Assembly: GCF_005503695.1 (NCBI RefSeq)
Contig: NZ_SCMU01000004.1
Location: 1-64,000 of the forward strand
DNA length: 64,000 bases
DNA from: Sphingopyxis sp. 2PD
GTDB taxonomy: Bacteria > Pseudomonadota > Alphaproteobacteria > Sphingomonadales > Sphingomonadaceae
Direction of reading: 5' to 3'
In this document: piece by piece, positions 35,289-46,671 of the stretch
Position numbering within the stretch: the stretch's first letter is position 1
How the letters are laid out: each line of letters begins with the position of its first letter
Program-made: the position numbers and the translations under genes
Notes under the pieces: generated by a model
Told to the model about the DNA's origin: nothing
Seen by the model: only the letters and a program-made list of their open reading frames with translations
Database searches by the model: none

Positions 35289-35382
35289 TTCCTGTTCCCC
35301 GGCGAAACCCGGGGTCCAGAGCGCCATCGAGCAACGCCTGTTTTTTGGACGCCCTGGACCCCGGCTTTCGCCGGGGAACGTC
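35289..35382. repeat. TTCCCCGGCGAAACCCGGGGTCCA inverted pair
   Basis: TTCCCCGGCGAAACCCGGGG at the left and CCCCGGCTTTCGCCGGGGAA at the right form a hairpin of about 94 bp. It is a further palindromic family in the gap after DUF2177. Confidence 0.7.
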
Positions 35383-35545
35383 TTCTTGTCCTTCTCGAAG
35401 GGATAAACGCCACACCCGCTCCACTTTCGGCAATCACGATTCCGCTTTTTGCAATTGCCGAGCCGCGCATGGCCACGCATGCTGCACTGCACAAGAGAGA
35501 GGGGCGTAAAGGCAAGTTTTGTTCTGGTAAACAAGGACTTGCGTC

Positions 35546-35842
35546 ATGAAAAAATTCTTCCTCCCCGCCGTCGCATTGTTTGCGACCACCCCCGCCATCG
35601 CCCATGCCGATGAACCCGCAACGCAGCGTTTCGAGCACAAAGGCAGCAGCTACAGCTACACGGTGACGCAGGTCGGCGACGTCCGTGTCATCAGCGGCAT
35701 CGAAGAACGCACCGGCAAGCCTTTCACGTTGCGCGTCGGCGCCAACCGCGTCCGCGGCACCGTCGGGTCGCAGCAGGTCAGCTTTGCGCTTCGCGACGTT
35801 GAGCCACTGACCAAGCCCGCGACGACCATCGCCTCGCGCTGA
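35546..35842 (+). CDS. Small secreted hypothetical protein
   Basis: A 98-residue protein with signal peptide (MKKFFLPAVALFATTPAIAHA). The mature part is short and beta-prone (YSYTVTQVGDVRVISGIEERTGKPF). It has an AAGGA ribosome site. I recognise no family. It lies alone between DUF2177 and purL and is probably periplasmic. Confidence 0.7.
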   Translation: MKKFFLPAVALFATTPAIAHADEPATQRFEHKGSSYSYTVTQVGDVRVISGIEERTGKPFTLRVGANRVRGTVGSQQVSFALRDVEPLTKPATTIASR

Positions 35843-35922
35843 CGCAATCAACCGCAGGCTCCATGGTGCTTTTCGCATCATGGGGTCTGTTCGTTTTGCG
35901 CCTACATCGCTAAAGGCGCGCC

Positions 35923-38166
<2,244 letters not shown>

Positions 38167-38188
38167 GCCATAAGTTACCCCAAAAACC

Positions 38189-38274
38189 GTTTGCCCTGAG
38201 CTTGTCGAAGGGCCGTACTTTCTTTAGCCGTGGCTAGGAAAGAACGGTGCTTCGACAGGCTCAGCACGAACGGG
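38189..38274. repeat. TGAGCTTGTCGAAGGG inverted pair
   Basis: GCCCTGAGCTTGTCGAAGGGC at the left and GCTTCGACAGGCTCAGCACG at the right, around a 38-nt spacer. It lies between purL and the DUF72 gene and could act as a purL terminator. Confidence 0.7.
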
Positions 38275-38288
38275 ATAGGTGACAATTT

Positions 38289-39029
38289 ATGACCATCCAC
38301 ATCGGCATCGGCGGCTGGACCTACGAACCCTGGCGCGGCACCTTTTACCCGCCCAAGCACCCGCAGAAACGCGAACTCGAATATGCCGGCCAGCACCTGA
38401 CCGGGATCGAGATCAACGGCACCTATTACAGCAGCCAGAAGCCCGAGACGTTTGCAGGCTGGGCGGCGGCGGTTCCCGACGGCTTCAAGTTCAGCGTCAA
38501 GGCGTCACGTTTTTGCACCAACCGCAGGGTGCTCGCCGAGGGCGCCGGTTCGATCGAAAAATTCCTGACGCAGGGGCTGACGCGGCTCGGCGACCGGCTT
38601 GGCCCGATCCATTGGCAGTTCATGGCGACGAAGAAGTTCGACCGCGACGATTTCGCCAGCTTCCTCGACCTGCTGCCCGACCGCCAGGACGGCCTGCCGC
38701 TCCGCCACGCGATCGAGGTCCGCCACGAAAGCTTTCGCGACCCGGCGTTCATCGACCTGGCGCGCGAGCGCAACGTGGCGGTTGTGTTCGCCGACAGCGA
38801 CGAATTTCCGTGCATCGATGAACAGACCGCCGACTTCACCTATGCCCGGCTCCAGCGCAGTCAGGAGGATGTCGAGACGGGCTATGACAACAAGGCGCTA
38901 GACCGTTGGGCGGCCCAGGCAAAAGACTGGGCCAAGGGTGACCGCGACGTCTTTCTCTTCTTCATTTCGGGCGCGAAGGTGCGCAACCCAGCGGCGGCAC
39001 AGGCGCTGATCGCCAAGCTGGCGGGCTGA
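38289..39029 (+). CDS. DUF72 family protein
   Basis: A 246-residue DUF72 protein with a TIM-barrel-like pattern. Conserved pieces are IGIGGWTYEPWRGTFYPP, EINGTYYSSQKPETFAGW, FKFSVKASRF and GPIHWQFMATKKF, and DxFLFFISGAK near the end. The biochemical role of the family is unclear. The annotation is by domain only. Confidence 0.88.
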   Translation: MTIHIGIGGWTYEPWRGTFYPPKHPQKRELEYAGQHLTGIEINGTYYSSQKPETFAGWAAAVPDGFKFSVKASRFCTNRRVLAEGAGSIEKFLTQGLTRLGDRLGPIHWQFMATKKFDRDDFASFLDLLPDRQDGLPLRHAIEVRHESFRDPAFIDLARERNVAVVFADSDEFPCIDEQTADFTYARLQRSQEDVETGYDNKALDRWAAQAKDWAKGDRDVFLFFISGAKVRNPAAAQALIAKLAG

Positions 39030-39030
39030 C

Positions 39031-39167
39031 ATCCTCCCTGTCGCGCAGCGATGGGGAGGTGGCGGCGCGAAGCGCTGACGGAGGGGCTTTGGCGCCAACG
39101 GCGCGGCCCCCCACCACTGATCTGCGATGACCGGTCCCCTTCCCCATCGCTGCGCGACAGGGAGGAT
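39031..39167. repeat. ~137-bp inverted-repeat element, copy 3
   Basis: The third copy of the ATCCTCCCTGTCGCGCAGCG element; its right end is the reverse complement of its left end. It fills the gap between convergent DUF72 and coq4 genes. Confidence 0.82.
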
Positions 39168-39172
39168 CTGGT

Positions 39173-39955
39173 TCAGGCCGCCATCGCCTGCGGCGCCGCG
39201 AGGAAATTATACGGATCGATACCGCGGCTGCGGTAAGCGCGATGCGCTTCCTGATACAGCGTCGGCTCGCCGATCCCCAGCCGCGCGCGGGCGGCGTCGA
39301 GCGGCTCGGCGAGCAGCGCGCGGATGTCCTGTTCGATGATGGCCTTCGCCGCCTTGCCATGGCGCTGCCCCTGGCGGATCGCGCCGAACACGGGGGCATT
39401 GGCCTTGACGCTGCGCTTCACCTCGTAACCGCCGGCATAGGCGATGAAGAAATTGCCGTAATTTCCGGTCTGGCCATAGGTGAAGCCCAGCACGCACTGT
39501 TCGCCCAGCGCATCACGGCCATAGCCGGTCAGGATGTGGAACAAATCATGCGTGTCGCGCAGGCGATTGGCATACCATTGCACCTGATCGTCGAATTTCG
39601 GACGGCCCATCTTGTCGGCCTCGGCCACCAGACCCGCCGCCGACAGCCCTTCGCGGCGCATGAAGGTGACATAGGCGTGACCAACGCTGCCCTCGGGCAG
39701 CGCATCGATCCACGCATGATCGTCGAGCAGGTCGGGCAGATAGGGTTCGCTCGCCATCAACTGGCGACCCTTCTCGCTTTCGACAAAAGCGCGCGCGTCA
39801 TCCATGAAGCCCTTGCGCGGCAGGCTTTCAAAGATGTGGAACACCTGTTCGGTGTCTTCCTTGTCCTTGATCAGCTTGCGAAAATGCGACAGCGCCTTGA
39901 ACGGGCGAAAGGTCGGCATCTTGCGGTCGGGGTGGGAGAAGATGGTCGGGGTCAT
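39173..39955 (-). CDS. Coq4 family ubiquinone biosynthesis protein
   Basis: A 260-residue Coq4 homologue. The metal motif is HDLFHILTGYGRDALGE (HDxxH with the distal Glu). Coq4 supports ubiquinone synthesis; recent work on the mitochondrial protein assigns it a decarboxylation-hydroxylation step on the ring. The protein is soluble and helical. The upstream region holds a TGACA-N4-TGTCA palindrome at 40001-40014, suggesting repressor control. Confidence 0.88.
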   Translation of the reverse strand: MTPTIFSHPDRKMPTFRPFKALSHFRKLIKDKEDTEQVFHIFESLPRKGFMDDARAFVESEKGRQLMASEPYLPDLLDDHAWIDALPEGSVGHAYVTFMRREGLSAAGLVAEADKMGRPKFDDQVQWYANRLRDTHDLFHILTGYGRDALGEQCVLGFTYGQTGNYGNFFIAYAGGYEVKRSVKANAPVFGAIRQGQRHGKAAKAIIEQDIRALLAEPLDAARARLGIGEPTLYQEAHRAYRSRGIDPYNFLAAPQAMAA

Positions 39956-40000
39956 GGCGGGTCTCGTTAGGGTCGGTTGCGGATCGTCAGATAGCACTAC

Positions 40001-40014
40001 TGACACAAATGTCA
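40001..40014. promoter_or_regulatory. TGACA-N4-TGTCA operator-like palindrome
   Basis: TGACACAAATGTCA lies between the divergent coq4 and nitroreductase genes. The same 5-4-5 spacing occurs at 58667-58680 over the start of a tetR gene, so the same regulator may bind both. Confidence 0.5.
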
Positions 40015-40069
40015 ATAGACGGTAAACGGACGCTGGCGAGATCGTCGCATCGACGATAGACCGTCGATC

Positions 40070-40744
40070 ATGAAACCACACGCCACCATCCCCTATACCG
40101 CCCTGCCCTCGATCACCGACGCCGACCGCGTCGCCGCAGCGGAGGCGTTTCGCAATCATGTCGCGGCGCGTCGGACGTGCCGAATGTTCGCCGATACCCC
40201 GGTGCCGCGCGCAGTGATCGAAGCCGCAATCGCCGCCGCCGGAACTGCGCCGAGCGGCGCCAACCACCAGCCGTGGCACTTCGCCGCGGTTTCGAGCCCC
40301 GCCATCAAGCACCAGATCCGCATGGCCGCGGAAGCCGAGGAGCGCGAATTCTATGCGAGCCGGGCAGGACAGGAATGGCTGGAGGCGCTCGCGCCGCTGG
40401 GGACCGACGAGGACAAGGGCTTTCTCGATGTCGCGCCCTGGCTGATCGTCGTGTTCGGACAGCGGCGCGGCGGCATCGGACCCGGCGACACACGGCAAAA
40501 TTACTACGTCACCGAAAGCGTCGGCATCGCTTGCGGCCTGCTGCTCACCGCGCTGCACAGCGCGGGGCTCGCGACCTTGACCCACACGCCGTCGCCAATG
40601 GGTTTCCTGCGCGAGATTTGCGGGCGCCCTGCCGACGAAAAGCCGCTGATGCTGATCGTGACCGGCCACCCCGCGCCCGACGCCACCGTTCCCGTCTATG
40701 CGACACGGAAAAAGCCGCTCGACCAGATCACCACCTGGCTGTAG
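40070..40744 (+). CDS. Nitroreductase family flavoprotein
   Basis: A 224-residue FMN-dependent nitroreductase-fold protein. The N-terminal phosphate-contact region is RRTCRMFADTPVP, then GTAPSGANHQPWHFAAV. The C-terminal part reads GFLREICGRPADEKPLMLIVTGHP. The family reduces nitro compounds or quinones with NAD(P)H. The length and the KKPLDQI ending fit iodotyrosine-deiodinase-like nitroreductases, but the substrate is unknown. Confidence 0.87.
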   Translation: MKPHATIPYTALPSITDADRVAAAEAFRNHVAARRTCRMFADTPVPRAVIEAAIAAAGTAPSGANHQPWHFAAVSSPAIKHQIRMAAEAEEREFYASRAGQEWLEALAPLGTDEDKGFLDVAPWLIVVFGQRRGGIGPGDTRQNYYVTESVGIACGLLLTALHSAGLATLTHTPSPMGFLREICGRPADEKPLMLIVTGHPAPDATVPVYATRKKPLDQITTWL

Positions 40745-40760
40745 TATAGAACTAGTACAG

Positions 40761-42035
40761 ATGGAGAGCGGCGTGCGCGAAGATCAACCCGTTTTGCCCG
40801 GCCGCCTCGTCTCGCTCGACGCCATCCGCGGGGTTGCGGTGATGGGCATTCTGGCGATGAACATCGTTGCCTTTGCGCTCCCCTTTCCGGCCTATTCCAA
40901 TCCTGCCGCGGGCGGGCCGCCGAGCGACATCGACCTCGCGACCTGGTTCTTCAATTTCGTCTTTGTCGATTCCAAGATGCGCGGGATGTTTTCGCTGCTG
41001 TTCGGTGCCAGCACGCTGCTGGTGATCGACAGCGCGGCGATGGCCGGGCGCAATCCCGCCGGTGCCCATTATTCGCGCATGTTCTGGCTGGCGCTGTTCG
41101 GCCTCGCGCATTTCTATCTGGTCTGGTTCGGCGACATTCTGTTCCTCTATGCGATTTGCGGGCTGCTGCTGTTCCTGTTCCGTAACCTGTCGGCAAAGGC
41201 GCTGCTGCTCTGGTCGCTGCCGTTTTTCCTTGTCGGGATCGGCTTGCCGGCGAGCCTGTGGGCCATGTTGTCGATGGCGCAGGCTGGTGGGCTTCCTGCC
41301 GAGGCCGCGGCAGGGATGCAGGAAGCGCTGCGGCAGATGAACGCCGATATGGGTCCGTCGACGCCGACCTATGGCAAAGAGACAGCGCTCTACCTCGGCA
41401 GCTACGCCAGCATTGTCGGACATCGCACCAGCGCGATGGAGGGCGATCCGCTCTATTTCGTCGGCATGTTCCTGTGGGAGGCGATGGGGCTGATGCTGAT
41501 CGGCATGGCGCTGTTCAAATCGCGGATGCTGACCGGCGACTGGCCGATCGCGCGCTATCGCAAATGGGCGATCGCCTGCTTCCTGATCGCGATTCCGCCG
41601 CTGGTCATGCTGGCGCTGTACCAGATGCGCTCAGGCTATGATGCGGTGGCGATTTTCGGCGCGTCGCTCGCGCTATCGATCCCCTTTGACACGCTGATGA
41701 CGGTCGGCTGGATTGCGCTGATCATGCTCTTGATCAAGTCGGTGGCCAGCAACGCTGTGCGCGAGCGGCTCGCCGCCGCGGGCCGCATGGCGTTCACCAA
41801 CTATCTCGTCACCTCGATCGTGATGACGACAATCTTTTACGGCTATGGGCTGGGGCTGTTCGGCAGCGTCGGGCGCGCTGCGCTCTATCTTTTCTGCTTC
41901 GGCATGTGGGCGCTAATGCTGCTGTGGTCGAAACCCTGGCTCGACCGTTTTCACTATGGCCCGTTCGAATGGCTGTGGCGCAGCCTGTCGCGCGGTGCGG
42001 TTCAGCCGATACGGAAAGCGCCGCCGGTTCAGTAA
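40761..42035 (+). CDS. DUF418 membrane protein
   Basis: A 424-residue integral membrane protein with about 8-10 segments. The N-terminal signature is RLVSLDAIRGVAVMGILAMNI and the C-terminal DUF418 part contains AAAGRMAFTNYLVTS. The family is related to acyltransferase-3-like membrane proteins with unknown substrate. The start at MESGVRE precedes the first membrane helix. Its stop overlaps the convergent Hpt gene by 7 bp. Confidence 0.85.
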   Translation: MESGVREDQPVLPGRLVSLDAIRGVAVMGILAMNIVAFALPFPAYSNPAAGGPPSDIDLATWFFNFVFVDSKMRGMFSLLFGASTLLVIDSAAMAGRNPAGAHYSRMFWLALFGLAHFYLVWFGDILFLYAICGLLLFLFRNLSAKALLLWSLPFFLVGIGLPASLWAMLSMAQAGGLPAEAAAGMQEALRQMNADMGPSTPTYGKETALYLGSYASIVGHRTSAMEGDPLYFVGMFLWEAMGLMLIGMALFKSRMLTGDWPIARYRKWAIACFLIAIPPLVMLALYQMRSGYDAVAIFGASLALSIPFDTLMTVGWIALIMLLIKSVASNAVRERLAAAGRMAFTNYLVTSIVMTTIFYGYGLGLFGSVGRAALYLFCFGMWALMLLWSKPWLDRFHYGPFEWLWRSLSRGAVQPIRKAPPVQ

Positions 42036-42433
42036 CCGACCGCGCGGCCGAACCCGGTCGGGCGGCGTTGGACCAGCGGATTGGCCTCGCGCTCCAGCGC
42101 GCTCAGCGTTTCTTCGAACAGTTTGCGCAGTTCGACGACGCGCGGCAGATATTCCTCGGGGCTGATCTGACTTTCGACACAGTGGCGCGCGAACATTTCG
42201 ATGTCCTCGGCGACCGCACCCAGTCTTTCGCCGCCGAACTGGCGCGCTTCACTTTTCAGCGTATGCGCGGGCATGACCAGCCCGCGTGCGTCGCGGGCGC
42301 GCATCGCGTCCTCGATCGCCGCCACCGATTTGGTGCCGTCTTCGCGAAAATAGCCCAGAATCCGGACAAACGCGGCGCCCAGCTGGGTGCGCGTGGCGCG
42401 GAATTCATCCCAATCGACCAGCACTTCGTCCAA
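42029..42433 (-). CDS. Stand-alone Hpt (histidine phosphotransfer) protein
   Basis: A 134-residue protein with the Hpt motif MPAHTLKSEARQFGGERLG, where the His is the phospho-acceptor, and helical surroundings. The TTG start follows an AAGGGA ribosome site. It would shuttle phosphate between a hybrid kinase receiver and a response regulator. No partner gene is adjacent. The hybrid kinase at 2.5-4.5 kb ends in a receiver and is one candidate. Confidence 0.8.
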   Translation of the reverse strand: MDEVLVDWDEFRATRTQLGAAFVRILGYFREDGTKSVAAIEDAMRARDARGLVMPAHTLKSEARQFGGERLGAVAEDIEMFARHCVESQISPEEYLPRVVELRKLFEETLSALEREANPLVQRRPTGFGRAVGY

Positions 42434-42548
42434 TGTCGTGTCCCTTGGTATTCAAATTCGGTCGTGGTCCCGCCCGACACATGCCCAGTTTGGGTAAAAA
42501 AGACGTTACGACGGCGGGCCTTTGCCACCAAAGCCACCCCATTTTGGG

Positions 42549-42776
42549 TCAGCGGCGACGCACACGCCAGCACTGGGCATCGTCGGCCGCCGCCTCGACC
42601 TCGACCGTCCAGCCATGTTCGGCGGCCAGCGCCGCCACTTCGCGCCCGGCCTGCGGATCATCGGCGATCAACTGTACGTCGGCAGATTCGCGCATTGCGC
42701 GCGCCAGCCGCAGCGCGGGCCAGGGGCAGCGCATCCCCCGCGCATCGACGACCAGCGCCGACGCTTTAATCGTCAT
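42549..42776 (-). CDS. TusA-family sulfurtransferase
   Basis: A 75-residue TusA/SirA-fold protein. The motif VDARGMRCPWPALRLARAM carries the conserved CPxP (here C-P-W-P). It relays sulfur for tRNA thiolation or cofactor synthesis. It overlaps the der stop by 11 bp, so it is translated from the der mRNA. Confidence 0.88.
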   Translation of the reverse strand: MTIKASALVVDARGMRCPWPALRLARAMRESADVQLIADDPQAGREVAALAAEHGWTVEVEAAADDAQCWRVRRR

Positions 42777-44142
42777 AGGGGTTGCGCGAATTGCGGAAGT
42801 TGAGCCGCACGGGCACGCCCTGGAAGCCCAGTTCCTTGCGCATGCCGTTGACCAGATAACGGGTGTAGCTGCCCGGCAGGCTATCGGTCCGCGTGCCGAA
42901 CACGACAAAGGTCGGCGGCCGTGTCCGCGCCTGGGTGATGTAGCGCAGCTTGATGCGTTTGCCGCCCGGTGCAGGCGGCGGATTATTCTCGACAGCCGTT
43001 TCGAACCAGCGGTTGAGCTTTGCCGTCGAAACGCGGTTCGTCCAGATCGCCCGCTGTTCGAACGCGACACGCACCAATGTGTCGATACCCTTCCCCGTTG
43101 CGCCCGAAATAGTGAGCACGGGGACGCCCTTGACCTGGCTGAGCCCATCGTCGAGCGCGTTTCGCACACCGTTGAACAGCGCCGACGCCTCCTCGGCAAC
43201 ATCCCATTTGTTGAGCGCGACGATCAGCGCGCGGCCTTCTTGCAGCACCCGGTCGGCGATACGCAGGTCTTGCGCCTCCAGCCCCTTGGTCGCATCGAGC
43301 AGCAGCACGACAACCTCGGCAAAATCGACCGCATGGAGCGCGTCGGCGACCGACAATTTCTCGAGCTTGTCGACCACCTTGGCACGCTTGCGCATGCCCG
43401 CGGTGTCGAACAGCTGGATTTCGTGAACCTCGCCGTCATTTTCCCATTGCCAGTCGACGCGGATCGAATCGCGGGTGATCCCTGCCTCCGGGCCGGTGAT
43501 CAGTCGGTCTTCGCCGATCATCCGGTTGATCAGCGTCGACTTGCCGGCGTTGGGGCGTCCGACAATCGCCAGCTTCATCGGGCCGAGCGGGGCATCCTCG
43601 TCATCGCTGTCGGCGGCAACCTCTTTTTCGATTTCATCGAACGGCTCGACGATCGGGCGCAGCGCGTCGAACAGGTCGACGACGCCCTCGCCATGCTCGG
43701 CGCTGAGCGCGATCGGATTGTCGAAGCCGAGCGAATAACTTTCCATCAAGCCATTCTCGCCCTGCTTGCCCTCGGCCTTGTTGACCAGCAGGATGATCGG
43801 CGTGTCCTCGCTGCGCAGCCAGCGCGCGATTTCCTCGTCCAGCGGCGTGACCCCGGCGCGGCCGTCGATCATGAACAGCGCGGCATCGGCCTCGCGCACC
43901 GCCTTTTCGGTCTGGACACGCATCCGTCCGGGCAGCGTCGCAGCGTCCTCATCCTCGAACCCTGCGGTATCAACGATGCGAAATTCCAGCCCGAGCAGAT
44001 TGGCATCGCCCTCACGCCGGTCGCGCGTCACCCCGGGCTGGTCGTCGACCAGCGCCAGCCGCTTGCCGACCAGCCGGTTGAACAGCGTCGATTTGCCCAC
44101 ATTCGGGCGGCCGACAATGGCGATCGTCGCGAATCGCGACAT
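42766..44142 (-). CDS. der: GTPase Der (EngA), ribosome assembly
   Basis: A 458-residue double-GTPase. G1 motifs are GRPNVGKSTLFNRL and GRPNAGKSTLINRM; each has its DTAG and NK(W/A)D motifs, followed by a KH-like C-terminal domain. It is needed for 50S assembly. The ATG lies only one base from the end of a 270-bp inverted-repeat element, so its ribosome-binding region is inside that element. bamB and its TPR partner lie upstream in the same direction, as in other bacteria. Confidence 0.96.
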   Translation of the reverse strand: MSRFATIAIVGRPNVGKSTLFNRLVGKRLALVDDQPGVTRDRREGDANLLGLEFRIVDTAGFEDEDAATLPGRMRVQTEKAVREADAALFMIDGRAGVTPLDEEIARWLRSEDTPIILLVNKAEGKQGENGLMESYSLGFDNPIALSAEHGEGVVDLFDALRPIVEPFDEIEKEVAADSDDEDAPLGPMKLAIVGRPNAGKSTLINRMIGEDRLITGPEAGITRDSIRVDWQWENDGEVHEIQLFDTAGMRKRAKVVDKLEKLSVADALHAVDFAEVVVLLLDATKGLEAQDLRIADRVLQEGRALIVALNKWDVAEEASALFNGVRNALDDGLSQVKGVPVLTISGATGKGIDTLVRVAFEQRAIWTNRVSTAKLNRWFETAVENNPPPAPGGKRIKLRYITQARTRPPTFVVFGTRTDSLPGSYTRYLVNGMRKELGFQGVPVRLNFRNSRNPYDD

Positions 44143-44143
44143 G

Positions 44144-44413
44144 TTAGGGCCAGACCCTGCTCATAACGCCGTCGAGGCAGCGAAATGGCGAAGATATCAG
44201 ACATAAATGTCCGACAGGCATAGTGGTGCTATGTCCAAGGACATTTATGTTTGAGATCGAAGCCATTTCGCTGTCCCTGCGGGATTTGACCGATTTTGTC
44301 CACGGCTGCGTCGGCGCGGCTTGGAATATTCCAATATGCCAGCGCCTCGCCTCCTAGCCCTGAACAAAATCGCCTCAAACCTCGGCGGCGTTATGAGCAG
44401 GGTCTGGCCCTAA
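44144..44413. mobile_element. MITE-like element with perfect 27-bp terminal inverted repeats
   Basis: The ends are exact inverted repeats (44144-44170 and 44387-44413), beginning TTAGGGCCAGACCCTG. Inner pairs also match: CGAAATGGC (44181-44189) with GCCATTTCG (44262-44270), and ACATAAATGTCC (44201-44212) with GGACATTTATGT (44239-44250). TA at each outer edge could be the target duplication typical of Tc1/IS630-type elements. A 36-codon frame at 44247-44357 is inside. No transposase is present, so movement would need one in trans. It sits between bamB and der. Confidence 0.75.
44247..44357 (+). CDS. 36-codon frame inside the MITE-like element
   Basis: The frame begins MFEIEAISLSLRD and ends NIPICQRLAS, then TAG. 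It opens within the inner inverted repeat and has no clear ribosome site. No family is recognised. It may be a remnant of a lost transposase end or chance. Confidence 0.2.
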   Translation: MFEIEAISLSLRDLTDFVHGCVGAAWNIPICQRLAS

Positions 44414-44454
44414 ATCCCTGTTGTTACGCCGGGCCGCCCCGGCCCGGACGCTTG

Positions 44455-45789
44455 TCAGCGCCAGGCCGTGATCTGCCCGTCGTCCGCCAAAATATACAAA
44501 ATATTGTTCGCCACCACCGGCGCCTGCGACAGCGACGATTTGAATTCGGTCGATCCGAGCAGCGAGCCGTCGGTCGGCGAGAATTCCTGCAGCATCCCCT
44601 CGCTGTTGACCGCGATCAGGCGGCCACCGGCCAGGATCGGCCCGGTCCAGCGGATCGGGTCCTTCTTCTTCTTTTCGGTTTCGACGCGGAAGCGCGCGAG
44701 CTGTTGCAGCCAGCGCACCTTGCCGGTCGTGCGCGCGACGCACAGCAGCTTGCCGTCGTCGGTCATCGCATAGACCCATTCGCCGACCACATAAGGCGTC
44801 GAAATACCCGCGATCGAGATTTCCCAGCTGCGCTGGCCGGTGAGCAGCTCATAGCTTGCCATGCGGCCGCCCTGGCCCAGCGCAAAGACGCGGCCATTAT
44901 CGACGACCGGGTCGGCATCGACGTCGGTCAGCGTCGAAACCGACAGCGCCATCGACGTGCGCGCCAGCGCATCTTCCCACAGGTCGCGACCATTTTCGTA
45001 CCGATAGGCCTGGACTTCGCCCGACGAATAACCGGCGACGATCGTCCCTTGCCCCGCCGCGGGCGACGCCGCCCCGAACACGCTGCCCGGTTCGAGCGAC
45101 GCGGTCGCCTGCCACAGCACCGCTCCGTTCGCGGCATTCAGCGCGATGATCTGGTTGTCCTGGCTGATCACATAAACGCCGCCAAAGGCAATCGTCGGCG
45201 CGCCGCGCAGCGGCCCTGCGGGCTTCACCTTCCAGATCACCGATCCGTCGGCGGCATTCAGCGCCGCAACATCGCCGACGCCGCTGGTCGCATAGACGAC
45301 ATTGCCATCGACCCCGGCACCGCCGCCGAACAGCGAATCCTTAAAATCCTTGCCCGTGCTGCCGATCGAGGTGCGCCACAGCGGCGCCCCGGTGTCGGCG
45401 GCAAACGCCTGAACGACCGCTTCGGTGTCGACCGCAAACAGGCGGTTATCGGCAATCACCGGCGAAGCGGCCAGCCGCTGCTTCTTGTTGCTGCCCGCGA
45501 TATTCGCCTGCCACAGCTTGCTGCGCGTCGCGCCGAGCGCCGGGTGGCCCATCGATTTCGATGCGTTACCGCCCGACTGCGCCCAGGCGGCGTTGACCGC
45601 GGGTTCGGGCAGGACGACGGCGATCGCCGCGGTTGCCGGATCAACCTTGATGCTATTGTCGTTCGACAGGATCGACACCCGCTCGCCGACGGTCGGCGTC
45701 TTCGGGCCGCCGTCGCCCTTCAGCACGCCGCAACCCGCGAGCGGCAGCGCCAGCAGCGCCGCATAGAATCCGTAACGCGTCTTCCGCAT
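44455..45789 (-). CDS. bamB: Outer membrane assembly lipoprotein BamB
   Basis: A 444-residue beta-propeller protein with lipobox LALPLAGC at the N-terminus. PQQ-like repeats are visible as GAPLWRTSIG, GSVIWKVKPAG, GAVLWQATA, GRDLWEDAL, GQRSWEISI and GKVRWLQQL. It is a BAM-complex subunit at the inner face of the outer membrane. The ATG lies one base from the TPR gene stop. In many genomes der follows directly; here a MITE-like element intervenes. Confidence 0.92.
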   Translation of the reverse strand: MRKTRYGFYAALLALPLAGCGVLKGDGGPKTPTVGERVSILSNDNSIKVDPATAAIAVVLPEPAVNAAWAQSGGNASKSMGHPALGATRSKLWQANIAGSNKKQRLAASPVIADNRLFAVDTEAVVQAFAADTGAPLWRTSIGSTGKDFKDSLFGGGAGVDGNVVYATSGVGDVAALNAADGSVIWKVKPAGPLRGAPTIAFGGVYVISQDNQIIALNAANGAVLWQATASLEPGSVFGAASPAAGQGTIVAGYSSGEVQAYRYENGRDLWEDALARTSMALSVSTLTDVDADPVVDNGRVFALGQGGRMASYELLTGQRSWEISIAGISTPYVVGEWVYAMTDDGKLLCVARTTGKVRWLQQLARFRVETEKKKKDPIRWTGPILAGGRLIAVNSEGMLQEFSPTDGSLLGSTEFKSSLSQAPVVANNILYILADDGQITAWR

Positions 45790-45790
45790 A

Positions 45791-46564
45791 TTAATTGGCT
45801 TCCTCAACTGGGGCGGCTGCCGCTGCCTTCGGCGCGGCATTGCCTTTCTGGTCTTCTGCGGCGCTTTCGTCCGCGCGGTCGGCGACCGCATCGACGCCGA
45901 GCATGCCCGCCATCTGCACCGACCGTGACTGCAGAGACTTGGCAACGCCGGGCGATTTGGCGATGCGGCCATAAAGCGCGCCCGCCTGATCATATTGGCC
46001 GAGTTGGTAATGGGCGGTCGCCGACAATTCGGCGGCGCTGGCGAACCAGCTCGACACGGGATCCTTGGCGTCGACCAGCGGCTTCATGCGCGCGATCACC
46101 GCTTCGGGTTTCAGACTGTCATATTCGAACGCGGTCTGGCGGATCAGCGCAAGGTCGCGCAGTGCCTGATCGAGCTTGGTGTCGGCAGCGACTTTCGCCA
46201 TCAGCGCGGCAGCGGCTTTCAGGTCGCCGCCCTGCGCCTTGATATTTGCCTGCTGCATCATCGCGACCGCGCGGTAAGCGGGATCGCCCTCCGCCGCGAT
46301 CTTTTCAAGTTCGGCCGCGGCGGCACGCGGCTGGTTCGTCGACAGTTTCTGGAACGAGGCGATCAATTCTTCGGCCTGCTCCCCGCGCGCGGCGTCCTGG
46401 CGATGGTTCCAGTACAGATAACCGCCGAAGGCCAGCAATGCGGCGATTACCCCGCCGAAAATCCAGCGGCCATAGCGCTGCACGATCGTGTCCAGCCGGT
46501 CCTTGCGGACGGCTTCGTCGACTTCTTGCAACAGCGCGGCATCGTTGGTCGGGCTCAGGGCCAA
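45791..46564 (-). CDS. YfgM-like TPR membrane protein
   Basis: A 257-residue protein: a cytoplasmic N-terminus (VDEAVRKDRLDTIVQRYG), one membrane helix (WIFGGVIAALLAFGGYLYW), then a periplasmic TPR-like domain and an Ala-rich C-terminus. It belongs to the YfgM/tetratricopeptide family beside BamB and may help periplasmic folding. The TTG start has a GGAGG site 5 bp before it. Confidence 0.8.
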   Translation of the reverse strand: MALSPTNDAALLQEVDEAVRKDRLDTIVQRYGRWIFGGVIAALLAFGGYLYWNHRQDAARGEQAEELIASFQKLSTNQPRAAAAELEKIAAEGDPAYRAVAMMQQANIKAQGGDLKAAAALMAKVAADTKLDQALRDLALIRQTAFEYDSLKPEAVIARMKPLVDAKDPVSSWFASAAELSATAHYQLGQYDQAGALYGRIAKSPGVAKSLQSRSVQMAGMLGVDAVADRADESAAEDQKGNAAPKAAAAAPVEEAN

Positions 46565-46671
46565 TCAAACCTCCATTTGTCATTCATGGCTCTGGGGCCG
46601 CGGCTTCCTTAGCGACGGCGCGGAAAAAGGCCAAGCGATTCACTGTGCCTCGATCCGTACCGCGCGCCGTC

